A stretch of DNA of 64,000 bases from Lonicera japonica. Its lineage: Eukaryota; Streptophyta; Magnoliopsida; Dipsacales; Caprifoliaceae. The notes beneath the pieces were generated by a model that did not search any database, had not been told where the DNA came from, and worked only from the letters and a program-made list of their open reading frames with translations. How positions within the stretch are numbered: the stretch's first letter is position 1; each line of letters starts with the position of its first letter. This document shows, in pieces, positions 43,141-55,694 of this stretch. Made by a program: the position numbers and the translations under genes. The DNA lies in contig CM038471.1 of the NCBI GenBank assembly GCA_021464415.1, positions 13,018,373-13,082,372 on the forward strand, in the 5' to 3' direction.

Positions 43141-43349
43141 ATAGGTTTAATTTTCTATTTTGCATCATTTGTTTTAACTAACAAAATTATAAAACATTAC
43201 ATTAATAAACTTAAACAAATCAAAAAAAATAAGACATATATATTATAGAAAAAATAAAAAATAGAACACATACTTAATTCTTCCCAAACTTCATGTTCAG
43301 CATTCTACAACTTTGTTATTGGACTCCTTTGAATGTGTCATAACACTTA

Positions 43350-43983
43350 GGGCTCGTTTGGTTCGAGTTTTGGGAATGGAATGGGCATAGAATGGGCATG
43401 CTTAATTCCTGGAAAGTTTTTTTCCTGGCATCTAGGATGCCATGCCGATGTTTGGTTCAACCGGAAATAGGAATGGAATAAATATCAATTACAAAAATAC
43501 CTTTCTTTTTATAAGATGAGAAGACATCTCCTACTAATTTTTCAAAAAAGACAATTACTATAATAAATTACAAAAAATACACATGCCTAGCTAATAACTA
43601 TCCTACAAAAATTACAATTTTTGTAATTAAAAAAAATTACAACAGGAAAAAAGAAAAGAAAATAGTTCAATATATATTTTTTTCATTTTTGTGCAACAGC
43701 GTAACTAAAAAAATGAGTTCCAAACAATATTTTTCATACACGGATGGAAAAAGAATTATTTATTCATAAGGAAGAGAATTATTTTAGTCCTAATATGAAA
43801 AATTAAAAAAGATGCCCATTGGTAAGGGTTTATTTCTTATGATTTAAATGGGAGAACTTGGAGGAAAAGGTTTGTTCCTGGAATCATTTATTCCGGACTT
43901 AAAAATTGAACCAAACGTGGGAATCGTTTTGGAATGGGATTTAGCATTCCCGAAATGGTTTATATCTTGAACCAAATGAGCCA
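43350..43983. mobile_element. Tourist-like MITE
   Basis: The left end GGGCTCGTTTGGTTCGAG and the right inverted TGGCTCATTTGGTTCAAG are flanked by TTA on each side (43347-43349 and 43984-43986). 634 bp, non-coding. Confidence 0.85.
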
Positions 43984-46900
43984 TTAATGAAATCCTTTTT
44001 AAGAGTTTTGAATTGATTCTTCAAATTTTGTTTAATAAATCCTATAGTTCGAAATTTTTCATTCAACTCATTCACCATGTTAGCATATGCAAAAGACATG
44101 AAAACTCTATTAGGCTTATTCCCTTAGCGCTCTTGTTGTATCCAACCAAACATAATATAACACAAATACATTATAACACCCCCAATCCTGTTAAGAGGTT
44201 TAGGCCTCCAGGACCCGGTTAATCACGGTGCTGTATGCAATGGCGGGTTTAAAATATATAATTTAAAACTTAATTAGTAGAAAAATTCATATGAAGCCTT
44301 ATTTTAAGAAAAATTTGGCATGTAGAGTTCGTAAAGTTAATAAATCAAAACCTGTAAATGATAAAATAAAATTTAACTAGAAATCTAAGTCCACATCTAT
44401 AAAGTCTACAATCAATAGAAATCAAACAATCCATATAAGACAATTCCTCGAACGAGGTCCTAACTTTATATAAAAGATTTTACATAACTTCTCAATAATT
44501 TTACAAATGTTATTAATACATAAAACTAATGAAATACAAGTCGTTTACAGACGACTATGAGTGTCTAAGGTATTCAGATGTCTCTAGACTTCATACTCAT
44601 CCCATGCCTTAAGAAGTACCTACAAAACTAGTTTGAAAAATGGGAGTGAGTCAAACACAGGCTCAGTGAGAACTGTAAGGATTTGCATAAGAGAATACAT
44701 GTTGGAAAACACATGCGATGTGTAGTAATGAAAACAATTTGAACTATGTTCACATGCTTATAAGCTTCCTACATATGTACTCTGCATATGTATCTATACG
44801 TATATATATAGTACTACGTTTAAAGTATAATAAAACTATGTTACATGCAATGCACGCCAAGTGCTATCCCAACTCCAAAAATGCCATAAATTATGTATCA
44901 TCAATATATAGGTAAGTTATAATAATGAAATATATTGCAAGTGAAAGGCAAGCACTAATTTTATAACCATCAGTTTCATCTCACATTAGGTATCTAGGAT
45001 TTACTCTATTATGCATAGCGATCACAATCTAAGCCCCAAGGTTAGGGTATGCAGCCCCTAAGTGTAACACCCCGTTCCTAAATCTCAAGCTTAGCGCATT
45101 CAAAAATCACGAATAAAGCGATTTCGAGCTCCGAATAGTGAAATATTGTTCTGAAATGAGCGACAGGCTTCGGCGACTTCCAATAAGTCATGTTGGTGTA
45201 TTTAAGCTTGCTAGAATGTCCGCAAGTCATTTCGGGTAATTCGAGTTGAAATTGGGATGTAAATTTCAAGTTTTCAATTTACCCGACTTCATAATTTTTG
45301 GTTAATTTGGAGGAAGCGTAACTCTTTCATTCCTCGTCAGATTGAGTTTTCGTTCCTAAAGTACCCTAAGTTTTTAGGTAATCTACAACTTTTGTGTTTC
45401 ATCCAAAGAATTCGGACTTCTATTAGGTCGAAACTAAGCGCAAAATAGGTCAATCGCTATCAATTGTTCATTCAGTTACACAAATGCGCTAACTTCGTCG
45501 AATTTTTGAGAATTATATGTCCAGAATTTGGGGTCAGTTCCTTCTAGGATGTTATAGAGCTCCGAATAAGCTTTTCGTGGACATAAAGATCACCTCAATC
45601 GGACTTCTGAGCTAGAAGTTATGGCCATCCAAATTTCAGCGCTGCAAGCTCTACGCGAGTGAACAGTAACCGCGTAAAGCAACAGTTTATAGATAAACAT
45701 ATGTGAGCTCCTTCTTCCTCATTTCTAATCACAACCATTGGAGATTTCCTAGAGAGAGATGATAGCTCATTTTTACGGAATGTTTGAGAGATCATTGGGC
45801 CTCCATTATCCTTACACAAACTCCCAACATAATTAACACCAAATCATCCTCCTAACACCACTATTCATCATCTTCTTCCTCCTTCCTTCCTCTATGGATG
45901 CTGGAGCTCGAGTAGGGCTTTGCAATACGGTGTCTACGCTTCGTCTATTCAAGGATAAAGCTTCTCTAATGTGATAACACTATTACCAAACCCTTAATTT
46001 CAAATTATTGTTGTTGTATTAGAGTTTTTTGCTCAAATAAGGATTTTTTTTTTTATAAAAACCCTAGGTTTGATTTGTACATGTGGGTTGGATTTGTTTA
46101 AGGCTCAACTGGTGATGCAAATGGGTAGATTATCACTTATAAATCATGTAATATCACTTATTATCATGCTATGAGCATTATCCTTTCAAAAACACATCAT
46201 ACCCACATTGTAGCTAAAATTATGGACTAGGCCTAAGGGTATTTTGGGATTTTTGCTTGGATTAGAGTTGGTTATGGGTTATTAGAGGTAGTTATGCATA
46301 CATAGGCCCTTGGTTGCTAGCGTAAAACGTTATCCTCGCATTTATACTAAGAACCCATCTTCTAGTTGGATGTACAACCTAAGAATTTGGAGTTTTGGGG
46401 ATTGTCCATAATATATGTTGAATTATGAGTTGTAAATGGTAGAAATACATATGTATGATGTTAATAGCAAGTGTAAAGCCTTATCCATGTGTTTGCCTTG
46501 AAGACCACTAAAGGTGATACTGTAAGTAGTAACCTGGAAATCTAGCGTCTGACGTAGACCATTGTTGATACTATTGACGAGTACACCACTCAGATATACT
46601 CAATTGGTGTGAGTAATATAACCTTGTAAGGTTTAAGTTGCTTCGACCATGGTGACCCGTATTCAAATGCCGGTTAGGCTAGTAATATATTATTCGATAA
46701 TTGGCTTGATTAAATGTATTGTGAACTATCATAAAATACATACGGCCTTAGTTTGATACCCATAGCGCGTAATGAGGAATACGACGCAAATAATAAACTA
46801 GTTGGCCTTATAATGTGAATAACCACGTGACGGTAACCATATGTAGTATACACGTGATGAAGACACTTGTAGAAATTATTAACGACGATGTTAATGATGA

Positions 46901-48824
46901 TAAATGGATAGTGGGCTGTGATAAATTGTATTTATATATGTGATAGCCATATGTGTGATGATGATGTGATTGATGTTACTTATATTATTGGGAAATGGAT
47001 ATGATATTTTCGGTTATTGCGATCACACATATGGGCTAGATATGATGAGTCGAGCATCGGGTAGCTCCCGGTGACTCGAAGATGGGCCGCATATTTACTG
47101 CCCCTGGGTGAAATTCCCTAAATCGTGCATGGGAAAAGAAGGAGGTGACTCCACCTATGGTTGAATTGTCCACAAAGGAGAGCCCACTCTTTGTATCTTG
47201 CGTTCCAATTGGACTATGTGTTCTTGGTTATATGAGTTTTTCCGGCAAGCGGAGTAGGTCCCGTGTGCCACTACTATCCAATTGGTGAGTTTTCCAGATA
47301 GTAGTTGAACTACTAATGGACACCACCCTGCTAAGGGGTCTCCTGGTGTAGTTCTTTCCAAAGTGTCGACGTGGCTTGTATGAGGTGTTCTCCTCGTTAA
47401 CTATTCGGAGTGTCGTCCCCGGAAAAGTGTCCTGCGTGGGTTATCTCCGAATGACTTACTTGGAGAACCAAGTCCCTAAGCCATTCCCCACTCGGAGGAG
47501 ACATGGATAAGAGCCTCGGAGCCTTCAGGATCTGTTGTTCTGGGCCTAAACGACCGCGGGGTGAAACTGAGGCATTATGCAAGAGATATGATACAGATCG
47601 ATGTGATGTGTTTGGATATTTTTGTTATTGTTATTGTTGTTGTATCATATCTATGTTGTTTTATGTATATAATGCCTCAGATGTGATGGGAATCACGTTA
47701 TTTGATTTCAGACACGATCGGACAAATCAATACACATAGACAAGCAATGGCCACTCATGATGTACTAACACATAGTGGAAAGTTATAATGACTATTGGCC
47801 CTTAAATAAGATAAACGAGCGTAAGAATGCTCGTCGATAATTTAAAGAGTTGCCTTGACTATAATGAACATAAATTACTAATGATTAGATGTGACACCTC
47901 GATCTTTAAATATACGATTTATGAACTAATTCCATGAGATTAACACATAATTAAGCTAAAATCCAAAAGACCGAGGGTCAAAGAAAATTTAAAAAAAAAA
48001 TGACCTATCAAAATTTTCTCCTAACATAGCAATAAGCCTGTCCAACCACATAATACTAAAAATGTATATTCCAAGAATTCCATAATTCATATGAAGAATT
48101 ACAATCATAAAACCCTTATTACACGTATAACTTATAACGTAAACTAAATAAAAATCTTATATATCGAGCCTATACCGTCTAAATTATGAATAATCATCCA
48201 TAACCTTTCAAACCACATTCACATCTTCAAGTACCAACTTAAGATAATGCCTCCCACGTTCTAATTGCATCCCAAACCTGAAATACTTGAACCTGGAATT
48301 TTTATTTAAAACGGGGTGAGCATATAGTGCCCAGTAGGGGTGGGGAAACGATATTTTACTTTTATAACACAAGTAATAATTAATTTTTTCCATTTTTAAC
48401 ATGCGTGAATTAAATAGCCATGAGTATGCATTGTTTATCATATAACGTACCAATTCTTCAACATGCAATTCAAATGCATGATGCACAAACTTGTGAGGAT
48501 GTATCAATCCAAAATCTCACTTTTTGATCACTGTACTGAATCACCACTATCATGTCGGTACAAGCAAATTGATCTCAAATATAGAACCATAGTTGTCATC
48601 ATATATATCGTCGTTGCTTTGCCGAGGTCTAGATTTTCGGGCTACTCACCGCTGGCTCTAGACAGCCGACCTCATTGCTGCCCCCAACATTCAAATCATA
48701 TCTCATCTTTACGGCTCTGATTAACTTTCGAAGAACCTGCACAAAACTTATGCCATGCATACGTACACACACCACAACTACAATGACATGCACTACTATC
48801 TTTCAATTCAATTCTCAATGCACT

Positions 48825-49241
48825 TGTAACGACCCGGTCCCACCTCAGTACGATATTGTCCGCTCTAGGTAGCGTCCTAGCCAGACCTTAGCCCCAGGAA
48901 CAAAACCCTGAAGGAAAGGGCTGCTCGGTTGGAGCCGAGTGGAGCCGCCCGGACGGGACAATATCGGTCTTCCCATGTGGGGGAAAGCTTAGCTTCCGCG
49001 GGGTGGTACTCTGATACCAGGACGAGGCCTTTTGGGTAGCTCACTGGCTTCGGATCCCATAAGAACTCCGAAGTTAAGCGAGTAGTGGATCAGAGCAATC
49101 CCAGGATGGGTGACCCCCTGGGAAGCTGGTTATAAGCTCCCAGAAACAAAACCGTGATGATAGATGTCCTAGGGCTAAGGCCTGGCTAAGACGCTACCCA
49201 GAGCGGACAATATCGTACTGAGGTGGGACCGGGTCGTTACA
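48825..49241 (+). mobile_element. 417-bp element D: long inverted ends, 5S rRNA-like core
   Basis: The ends are TGTAACGACCCGGTCCCACC and its exact inverse. The two arms agree for about 74 bp with only about four transitions. Perfect TSD GCACT (48820-48824 and 49242-49246). The core contains a 5S-rRNA-like stretch (49050-49124) and, on the minus strand, TGGTATCAGAG (49009-49019), identical to an iMet tRNA primer site. TG..CA ends, a 5-bp TSD, 5S and the primer site all recall Cassandra-type TRIM elements. The long inverted ends do not fit an ordinary LTR. Confidence 0.8.
49050..49124 (+). other. 5S rRNA-derived internal segment
   Basis: CGGATCCCAT, AGAACTCCGAAGTTAAGCG and AGGATGGGTGACC with GGGAAG follow the order of plant 5S rRNA, including the internal pol III box A (AGTTAAGCG) and box C (GGATGGGTGACC). 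The variable middle is changed and both the 5' and 3' ends of 5S are missing. This is not a 5S gene; it may still act as a promoter. Confidence 0.85.
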
Positions 49242-52200
49242 GCACTTTTCCCCATATACAATTTTCACGTCACCACCTGGCCACAAGAATGTAAATATCA
49301 AGTTTTAACTTCATTATTAAGAATCCGACTCAATGACGCTTATCGAATGTTCTTGACACAATCAATATCAAGAATATTCAATAAATTCATTAGTCGATTA
49401 TTATATCATGCGGCCAAGCCATGTCGCAATGATTCCCGAGCAAGTTCCTTAGTTACCCGTCAATATTTATTTTCTTTATAAAAATATTTAATTATTTATA
49501 GAAAACATCGACGTAATTTTTAGGAACTTCTCGTATAATCCGTATAGTTATACACAAAATTAATCACTATTATTACATTTACCCATGTTACTGTCTAAGT
49601 GATATTTCCATCTTTAATTCAATTCATACAACTTATAAAAATGCACGCACGCATGATCATGACATGCTTAGTACTTAAAATTCTCTTTCTTTCTCATTAA
49701 CACGTGTCATATGAATTTTATAACAATTTGTAAATTATATAACCAATTTACAAAGCTTTTACGAAAATAAAGTTTAGAACCCCTACCTCTCATCCAAGCT
49801 AAAATTTATTCAACCATCCACAAGTCTCCTCAAGATATCTCCATATTCTCCTTGCTTCCAAACATTTCAATTTCACAACAAATAACCCAATTATTATTTA
49901 TTTCCACGAGTAAAGTAATTACAATATATCCTTCAACATGTACTAAGCTTCTCTCCAAAATATTAAATTAATCAATATCCTAAATTCTCCAAATCTTAAC
50001 ATGCTGGTCAAATTTACCAACCATAATAATCAATTCAAGACATGGAATATAATATGAGACATGATGCAAAATCTTCAGAATTCCCGCGTAGAAATCAATA
50101 CCGTCCATCAATCTTGCAAAATTCGCCAAAAAATCATCTTTTATCCTTTTTGGGTGATTCCAAAGCCACATGTTAGGTATTGAACCATACTTTAAAATAC
50201 ATATTTGATACCTAACCTTACTCATCAGCCACATGCTCAAACTGTAGCAAAACAGTGGCTAAAATCATGTTTGTGTGCTTTGATATTTTAAACAAATACT
50301 TGGTGTATATAATTTCCTGTTTTAAATCCATACCTCCACTAATTCATGTTACACACACATACTTCTCCAAGTATTAAATTAAACCCAAATACCAATAATT
50401 ATCAAGCCCAAATCATACTAAAAAAATTCCAAATTTACCAAAATTTATCCAAAATCAAAGATAATTTAAAGGCTTACCTCATAGCATCGAAATATTAACC
50501 AAAGGTGATGATGAACCGAGACTCGGTGACGGAACTCTAAAATTCTCGTACTTCTGCGTAGCTCTCAAAGCGTAGAATAACTTTTCCTAAACGCTCATCG
50601 CGATTCGGCGGAGTTTGATAGACCAAAATCTAGAAAGATAAAGCTTAAAATTTAACCAAAAATGGAGACCCTTTCTCTCTCTCTTGCTCGGCCAAAAAAA
50701 AATAGAAAAAGGAAGGCAAGAAAAAAACTTAGTGGATTTCTCTAGAGAATTCCATGATTTTGGGTAAATTACAACATTTCACCTAAAGTTTCATAACTTT
50801 ATTATTTTAACCCTGAACTTTAATAATTTTACATTTTAGTCCATACTGAACTTATGAAGTTTTGCAATTTGATCCATGATTAATCAATATTCCTAAACTC
50901 TTCAAAAATTTCACTTAATCGAGGTTAATTCGTGTCTAATTTACGCTAATTGAATTATGGGGTATTACATTAGAGTTGTAATTATAACTAACGGATAGCT
51001 TAGTAGGAGACATTGTAGCATAATGACTTATAAGGATAGTGAGAGGCAAAGCCTACTAGTCGGCCAAGCATGGACATTCATAATGAACTAATCTCAAAGA
51101 GAAAACGATAAATGCTTGGCTATTAGTAAACGACTTCGGGTATACGTGCAGGATAGCGTGAGGTTAATTTAGCATACTTTATAACCCTTCTGCCAAAGCA
51201 TGGCGAACAATAGGAAGTTACTATTTGTGAATAGATGGTTTCATACCAACGCTCCACTAGTAACTTAGGAACGTGTAGAGATCTATTCCATGGAAAGTCT
51301 AGGGACGAGATCGGTCGATTAGATAGTTGGCTTCCGATGGCTAGGATAGGAGTCCTAGTGGGGTTTGGCATGCACGTGTGTGTGGGTTGCATTGCATAAG
51401 CATTGTTTTTAAACTATTGTAACAACATAAAGCACTTATTTTCTATTAAAACCTATATAGTTCCCACTGAGCCCAGATTTGGCTCATTCCCTCCTTTCAG
51501 CAGTTTTGCAGGTTCTGCTTCGGGGTTGGCACGTGATATTCGAGTATAGAAACCTCTGATGACTATGGACCGATCTTAGTCCTTCTTGAAAAGGACTGTG
51601 TTGTATATTTGTTTTGGTTTTAGTGTATTGTATATGAACCATAGTTTTATGTATAAACGATATTTTGGCAAGCTTGTACAAATGGGTTTCAAATGTGGAG
51701 TGGTTTTGATGTGGATTGTTTATGTTGGTACTTGTATATAAATGTTTTGGTTTTTACAGGGCGGTTTGCCATCTGAACAAACTCCGCCTGCCAATTTTTT
51801 CTGAAAACAGGATTTTCTATGGATCATATTTTATTAAGAGAAAGTTTTTAAAAGTTTTTTTTATATTTTAAACCCGCCGTCGCACACGGCATCCGTGATC
51901 AACAAGGTTCCGGAGGTGAAAATCTTATAACATGATTCGGAGCGTCACACCAAGGTTGGGTCCCCCCGTGGACCACCTAGATGGTGTAGGGTATACAGCA
52001 AGCTAGATCCCCCCTACGGACCATAGAGTATGCCGTTCTCAAAGCAGGATCCCTCTATACTGATCAGGGTGTGTAGCCACCAAGACAAAGTCCCCCCAAT
52101 GAACCATTAGTGCCTAGAATACCGAAATATCAAATAATCTCAATCATATAAATCACTAAAATACCAATTAAAGACACCATAATCCAATTAGGCTACCCAA

Positions 52201-54782
52201 TAGCCATAAAAAGAACAACAAACTATATATTGTATACATATCGAATCATATATTTTTTCATTCGCCTTATAGTAATATCATTGCTGTACTTAAGCTAGGT
52301 TCGCTAAGTCCGTCAACTAGTGGCCCAATTAAGAGATTTATCAGTTTCACAAATTGAAGAATTTTACAACAATTCAGTAAAGTGGAGTCAAGTCAAGTAC
52401 AACTCAAAATTTATAATGTTCAATTTCAATATAAACTTCCCCATATAGTTTCCATATTAGTCCCAATTAAAATACTTTAAGAGTCTACCCAGCATAGTTA
52501 CGGACTGGCGAGTTATTCTACAATTCCTACCACTAGTCAACCAGTAGTTTAAGTATAACAATTATATCACATATAAAAGTAATCGTGGCCAAAACATACT
52601 TTAAACCCATTAATCTATCAATTATATGTACGTATCATCATCATATATCCGCTATCATATCCGTTTATGTAGGTTTACCATCAATCTTCATCTATGTTAG
52701 CATATAATGGGGGTTCTAGTGAAATCATCAAATCAAACTTATATAAACCACAAATTAACAAAAGAATCAAAGAAAGCCAACCAAATCCCCATGTATAAGC
52801 CAAACATCAAAATTCTACCAAAAAGTCCCCAATTTAATTTGAAAAGGAATATGCAACACATAAAGCTTTGAAAATAGATTTGAGTACAAGTGTTTCCACC
52901 TAATTAAGCCGATAATTTGAGGTTTTTAGTGCTGGATTGAGCCACAAACCAAGAACCCACACGAAATCCCCAATTTGAGCTTAAACCTTCAACAATGGAG
53001 GAAGGCAATGGAGAAGAGGATGGAGATGATGATGACCTTGTGGGAAGCAAAGAACCATGGAGAATCACTCCCAAGAATCTCTCTCTAGTGAGCTTTCTCT
53101 AGTGAGCTTTTATCCCGTTCTCTAACCTAAAAAAATGTTGGGGCTCCAATGGGGGAAGTAAAAGGAAGGAGATGAACATTTAAGGGGGAAGAAAGGGTTA
53201 AAAAACCCGCTGGGGTAGCTCTGAACGATCAGAGCTAACCCTCTGATCTATCAGAGGGCTCCTAGCCTGAAGCTCTATTCGTAATTTGGTCATAATTTTT
53301 CGTTCGGAACTCCGATTGGGGTGACTTTATATCAACAGAAAGGTAATTCAAAGATTTACAACTTCACAAGAGAAATTTTCTCCAAATTATTGATGGATTA
53401 ATTCCAAAAATCCATAGAAGACAGCATTCTGCAATAATGTTACCGATAAGACTAGATTTTGTAATTGGCTCACTTCGCATGCCGTTTTGACCAACGAGAA
53501 GCTTGAATTGGTTTCCTGTCAAAACACGAAAGTTGTAGAATGGATCAAAACTTAAAAATAGGCTCAAATAGGGACTCATTTGGATTTCGTATGAGAGATT
53601 TATGGCCTTTCAAAGTTGGCCAAAAACTCATTTCAGCAAAAGTTTAATTTTTCCCTGTTAACCACCAACTTCAATTGTGGCTTCTTGAAATGCGTTCCAA
53701 CCATTCCCACATACTTAATATTATTAAAATAACTTGTTGGAAGTGTTGAATTAACTACGAAGGCTCCGGAAAGAAAATTGACTCCTTTAACGGATATTTG
53801 GCCTTAAACCGACTTAAGAGGAGGATTGGCGTGAAAACGAAATACGAGGCATTACATACATTAGCATAAAAACACCAAAAAATTAATATAACATAAGCGC
53901 GGAAATTATTGCAAATTTCAATTCAATCCAACTATAAAACTAATTGTTATAATAAATATTTGATAAACCTCAACATGCACATTTTATAACATTACTTAAT
54001 TATAATACATAATCATTCCACGTCACTAGCTAATACAGTTAAGGCTAGCACATATTCAAATTAATTCAAGCCTTGGAATAATTTGAAAGTTATATTTTAA
54101 GCAGTTTTAATTATAAGAATTGTTATTATTTCCTTATTCATATAAGATTTTTTTAGGAATATTTCCTTAGTCACACGGGATATTAAATTAGGAATGTTTT
54201 CCTTATTTAATTAGGATTTAGATTAGTGTTTTCCTTATTGTGTTTAGATTAGTATTTTTCTTATTCTGCTTGGATTAATATTTCTTTTCTACACCCTATT
54301 TAAAATGATCGATTGTATTATTTTATTTGAAACTTTGATCATTGATATTATTGAGTGATATTAATTCTCTTTGGTTCTTCACGAACTACTTGAACTTATC
54401 GATTTGTCCGTGGCGTTCACCCGACTTATCAATCGATATTCAGCACCAGGTTGCGGTGTCTTCGATTTTCACCAAATTTGATTGTAGAAATGGTCCAAGT
54501 TTATTTATCCTTTTAGTTTTTATTTTTTTCAATTTGATTTAAAATTTAAAAAAAAGGAGTTACAATTAGAAAAAAAATTCAAAAATCTCGTTGGGCTGTC
54601 GAAATTTATGGTTTTCGTAATCGAAACGACCTCGGATCGTCCAATTTTTTATATATTTGTAGTAACTTTGCGTTCTGAAAAACATATACGATGATAGCCC
54701 AATCCAATGATGCAATCAAAAGTTATCACTTTTTTTCAATAGGATCTGTAAAAAAAAGGTTATGATTTGCGATTGCTAATTA

Positions 54783-55200
54783 TGGATGATTTAAAATTGT
54801 TTACCGAGGCTTTCGTAGGTGAGATAAGAAAGGTGTTTAGAGAGGAGTTTGATACAATTTATGAGCAGTTGGAGAAGATTTGTAAAGTCTAGATCAAGTA
54901 GAGAAAACACAAGTCAAGCTATCACATAATGATCCTAATGGGAGAAGGAGAATTCAGCCTAGAAAAGAAATGGTTGAAGATGATTAGGATCCGGGAAATG
55001 CTAATAAGAGACATGGTGGTAAGTTTAGAAAAGGTAGAGTTTGGGAAGACAACAACATGAGTAATATCAAGAAGAAGACTCCTTTAAATGATCCCGAAGA
55101 ATGGTGTGAATTAGAGAAGATGATGGAGGCTTACTTGAATTATAACGGGCAACGTAAAGTTAAGTCCAAATGCATTGCGAACCAAATCAATGAAAAGAGG
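54783..55200 (+). pseudogene. Gag remnant of the small LTR element
   Basis: Reads MDDLKLFTEAFVGEIRKVFR, then after stops RRRIQPRKEMVEDD and NKRHGGKFRKGRVWEDNNMS. These parallel the gag N-terminal region at 10650-10960 (RIQPREVRVEDEE, NKRYAG, DNNMGS). Broken by several stops; the gag core is mostly deleted. Confidence 0.7.
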
Positions 55201-55385
55201 AGGATAAAGTAGCCATATCAAAGCCAACATCAGGGAATGAACCAGAATTTAATTCTAAGCCGCCATTGGAGGATGAAGAAAGTGATGTACAAAACGAATC
55301 GTTGGATGCAAGTATAGTTTCAAGTGTGCAAGTGGAAGAAGATGAAGAAGAATGGTGAGAATATATCATTCAAGTACAAAAAATC

Positions 55386-55694
55386 ATGTATGAGGTTCCA
55401 AAGAAAGCTATTGACATGAGCAACATCATCAACAAGAAAGAAGAATATATTCAAGTTAAAGGATTAGGTTTGAAGATTCTGGAAATTAAGCATATCAATT
55501 TCATTAGTGTTGATAAGTTTGATATTCATTCGAATTACCAACTAGTCAACTTATTTAATAAATTGAGAAAATTTGAGTTGCCATATGGGATAAAGCTTGA
55601 TGAATTTCAACTTGCAAAGAGTGTTAAGCATTGTAAATATTCAAAGTATTTATTTTCATGGCATGGTAGATTCGAGTTTTTCAATTTGAGTTGA
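55386..55694 (+). CDS. Unidentified 102-codon frame in the small LTR element
   Basis: An open frame between the gag scraps and the polypurine tract. It has a repeated motif KYLFSWHGRFEF, echoed beyond the stop as KYLFYWHERYQD (about 55710-55750), and a tail VEEFTICEKCNIDF just before the tract. It does not look like gypsy gag or pol. It might be a captured host fragment or a lineage-specific ORF; I cannot identify it. Confidence 0.3.
   Translation: MYEVPKKAIDMSNIINKKEEYIQVKGLGLKILEIKHINFISVDKFDIHSNYQLVNLFNKLRKFELPYGIKLDEFQLAKSVKHCKYSKYLFSWHGRFEFFNLS

Larger units (their letters stand above)
47890..50969 (-). mobile_element. Solo LTR C, inserted in B
   Basis: 3,080 bp including element D. 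The ends are TGTGACACCTCG and GGGGTATTACA. A perfect TSD TTAGA flanks it (47885-47889 and 50970-50974). It is probably minus-oriented, because the CACTATATGCTCACCCC-like block at about 48310-48335 reads in reverse. Confidence 0.85.
45063..51949 (+). mobile_element. Solo LTR B, inserted in A and interrupted by C
   Basis: Own sequence is about 3.8 kb: 45063-47889 and 50975-51949. It starts TGTAACACCCCG and ends GGAGCGTCACA. TSD is CTAAG (45058-45062) against CCAAG (51950-51954), one mismatch. The CACTGAGCC...TTGGCTCATTCCC block (about 51464-51490) is in plus orientation, opposite to A. No coding domain. Confidence 0.8.
44172..53856 (-). mobile_element. Solo LTR A (outermost of a nest), interrupted
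   Basis: Own sequence is 44172-45062 plus 51955-53856 (about 2.8 kb). On the minus strand it starts TGTAATGCCTCG and ends GGGGTGTTATA (TG/CA end mutated). TSD TACAT lies at 44167-44171 and 53857-53861. It includes the CTCACTGAGCC...CTCACTCCC block seen in large Ty3/gypsy LTRs. No internal gag-pol is present, so LTR-LTR recombination removed it. Confidence 0.8.

Noticed and set aside
49050..49124. A genuine 5S rRNA gene
   Set aside because: Only the internal part is 5S-like, the variable region is altered, both gene ends are missing and it lies inside a mobile element with TSDs.
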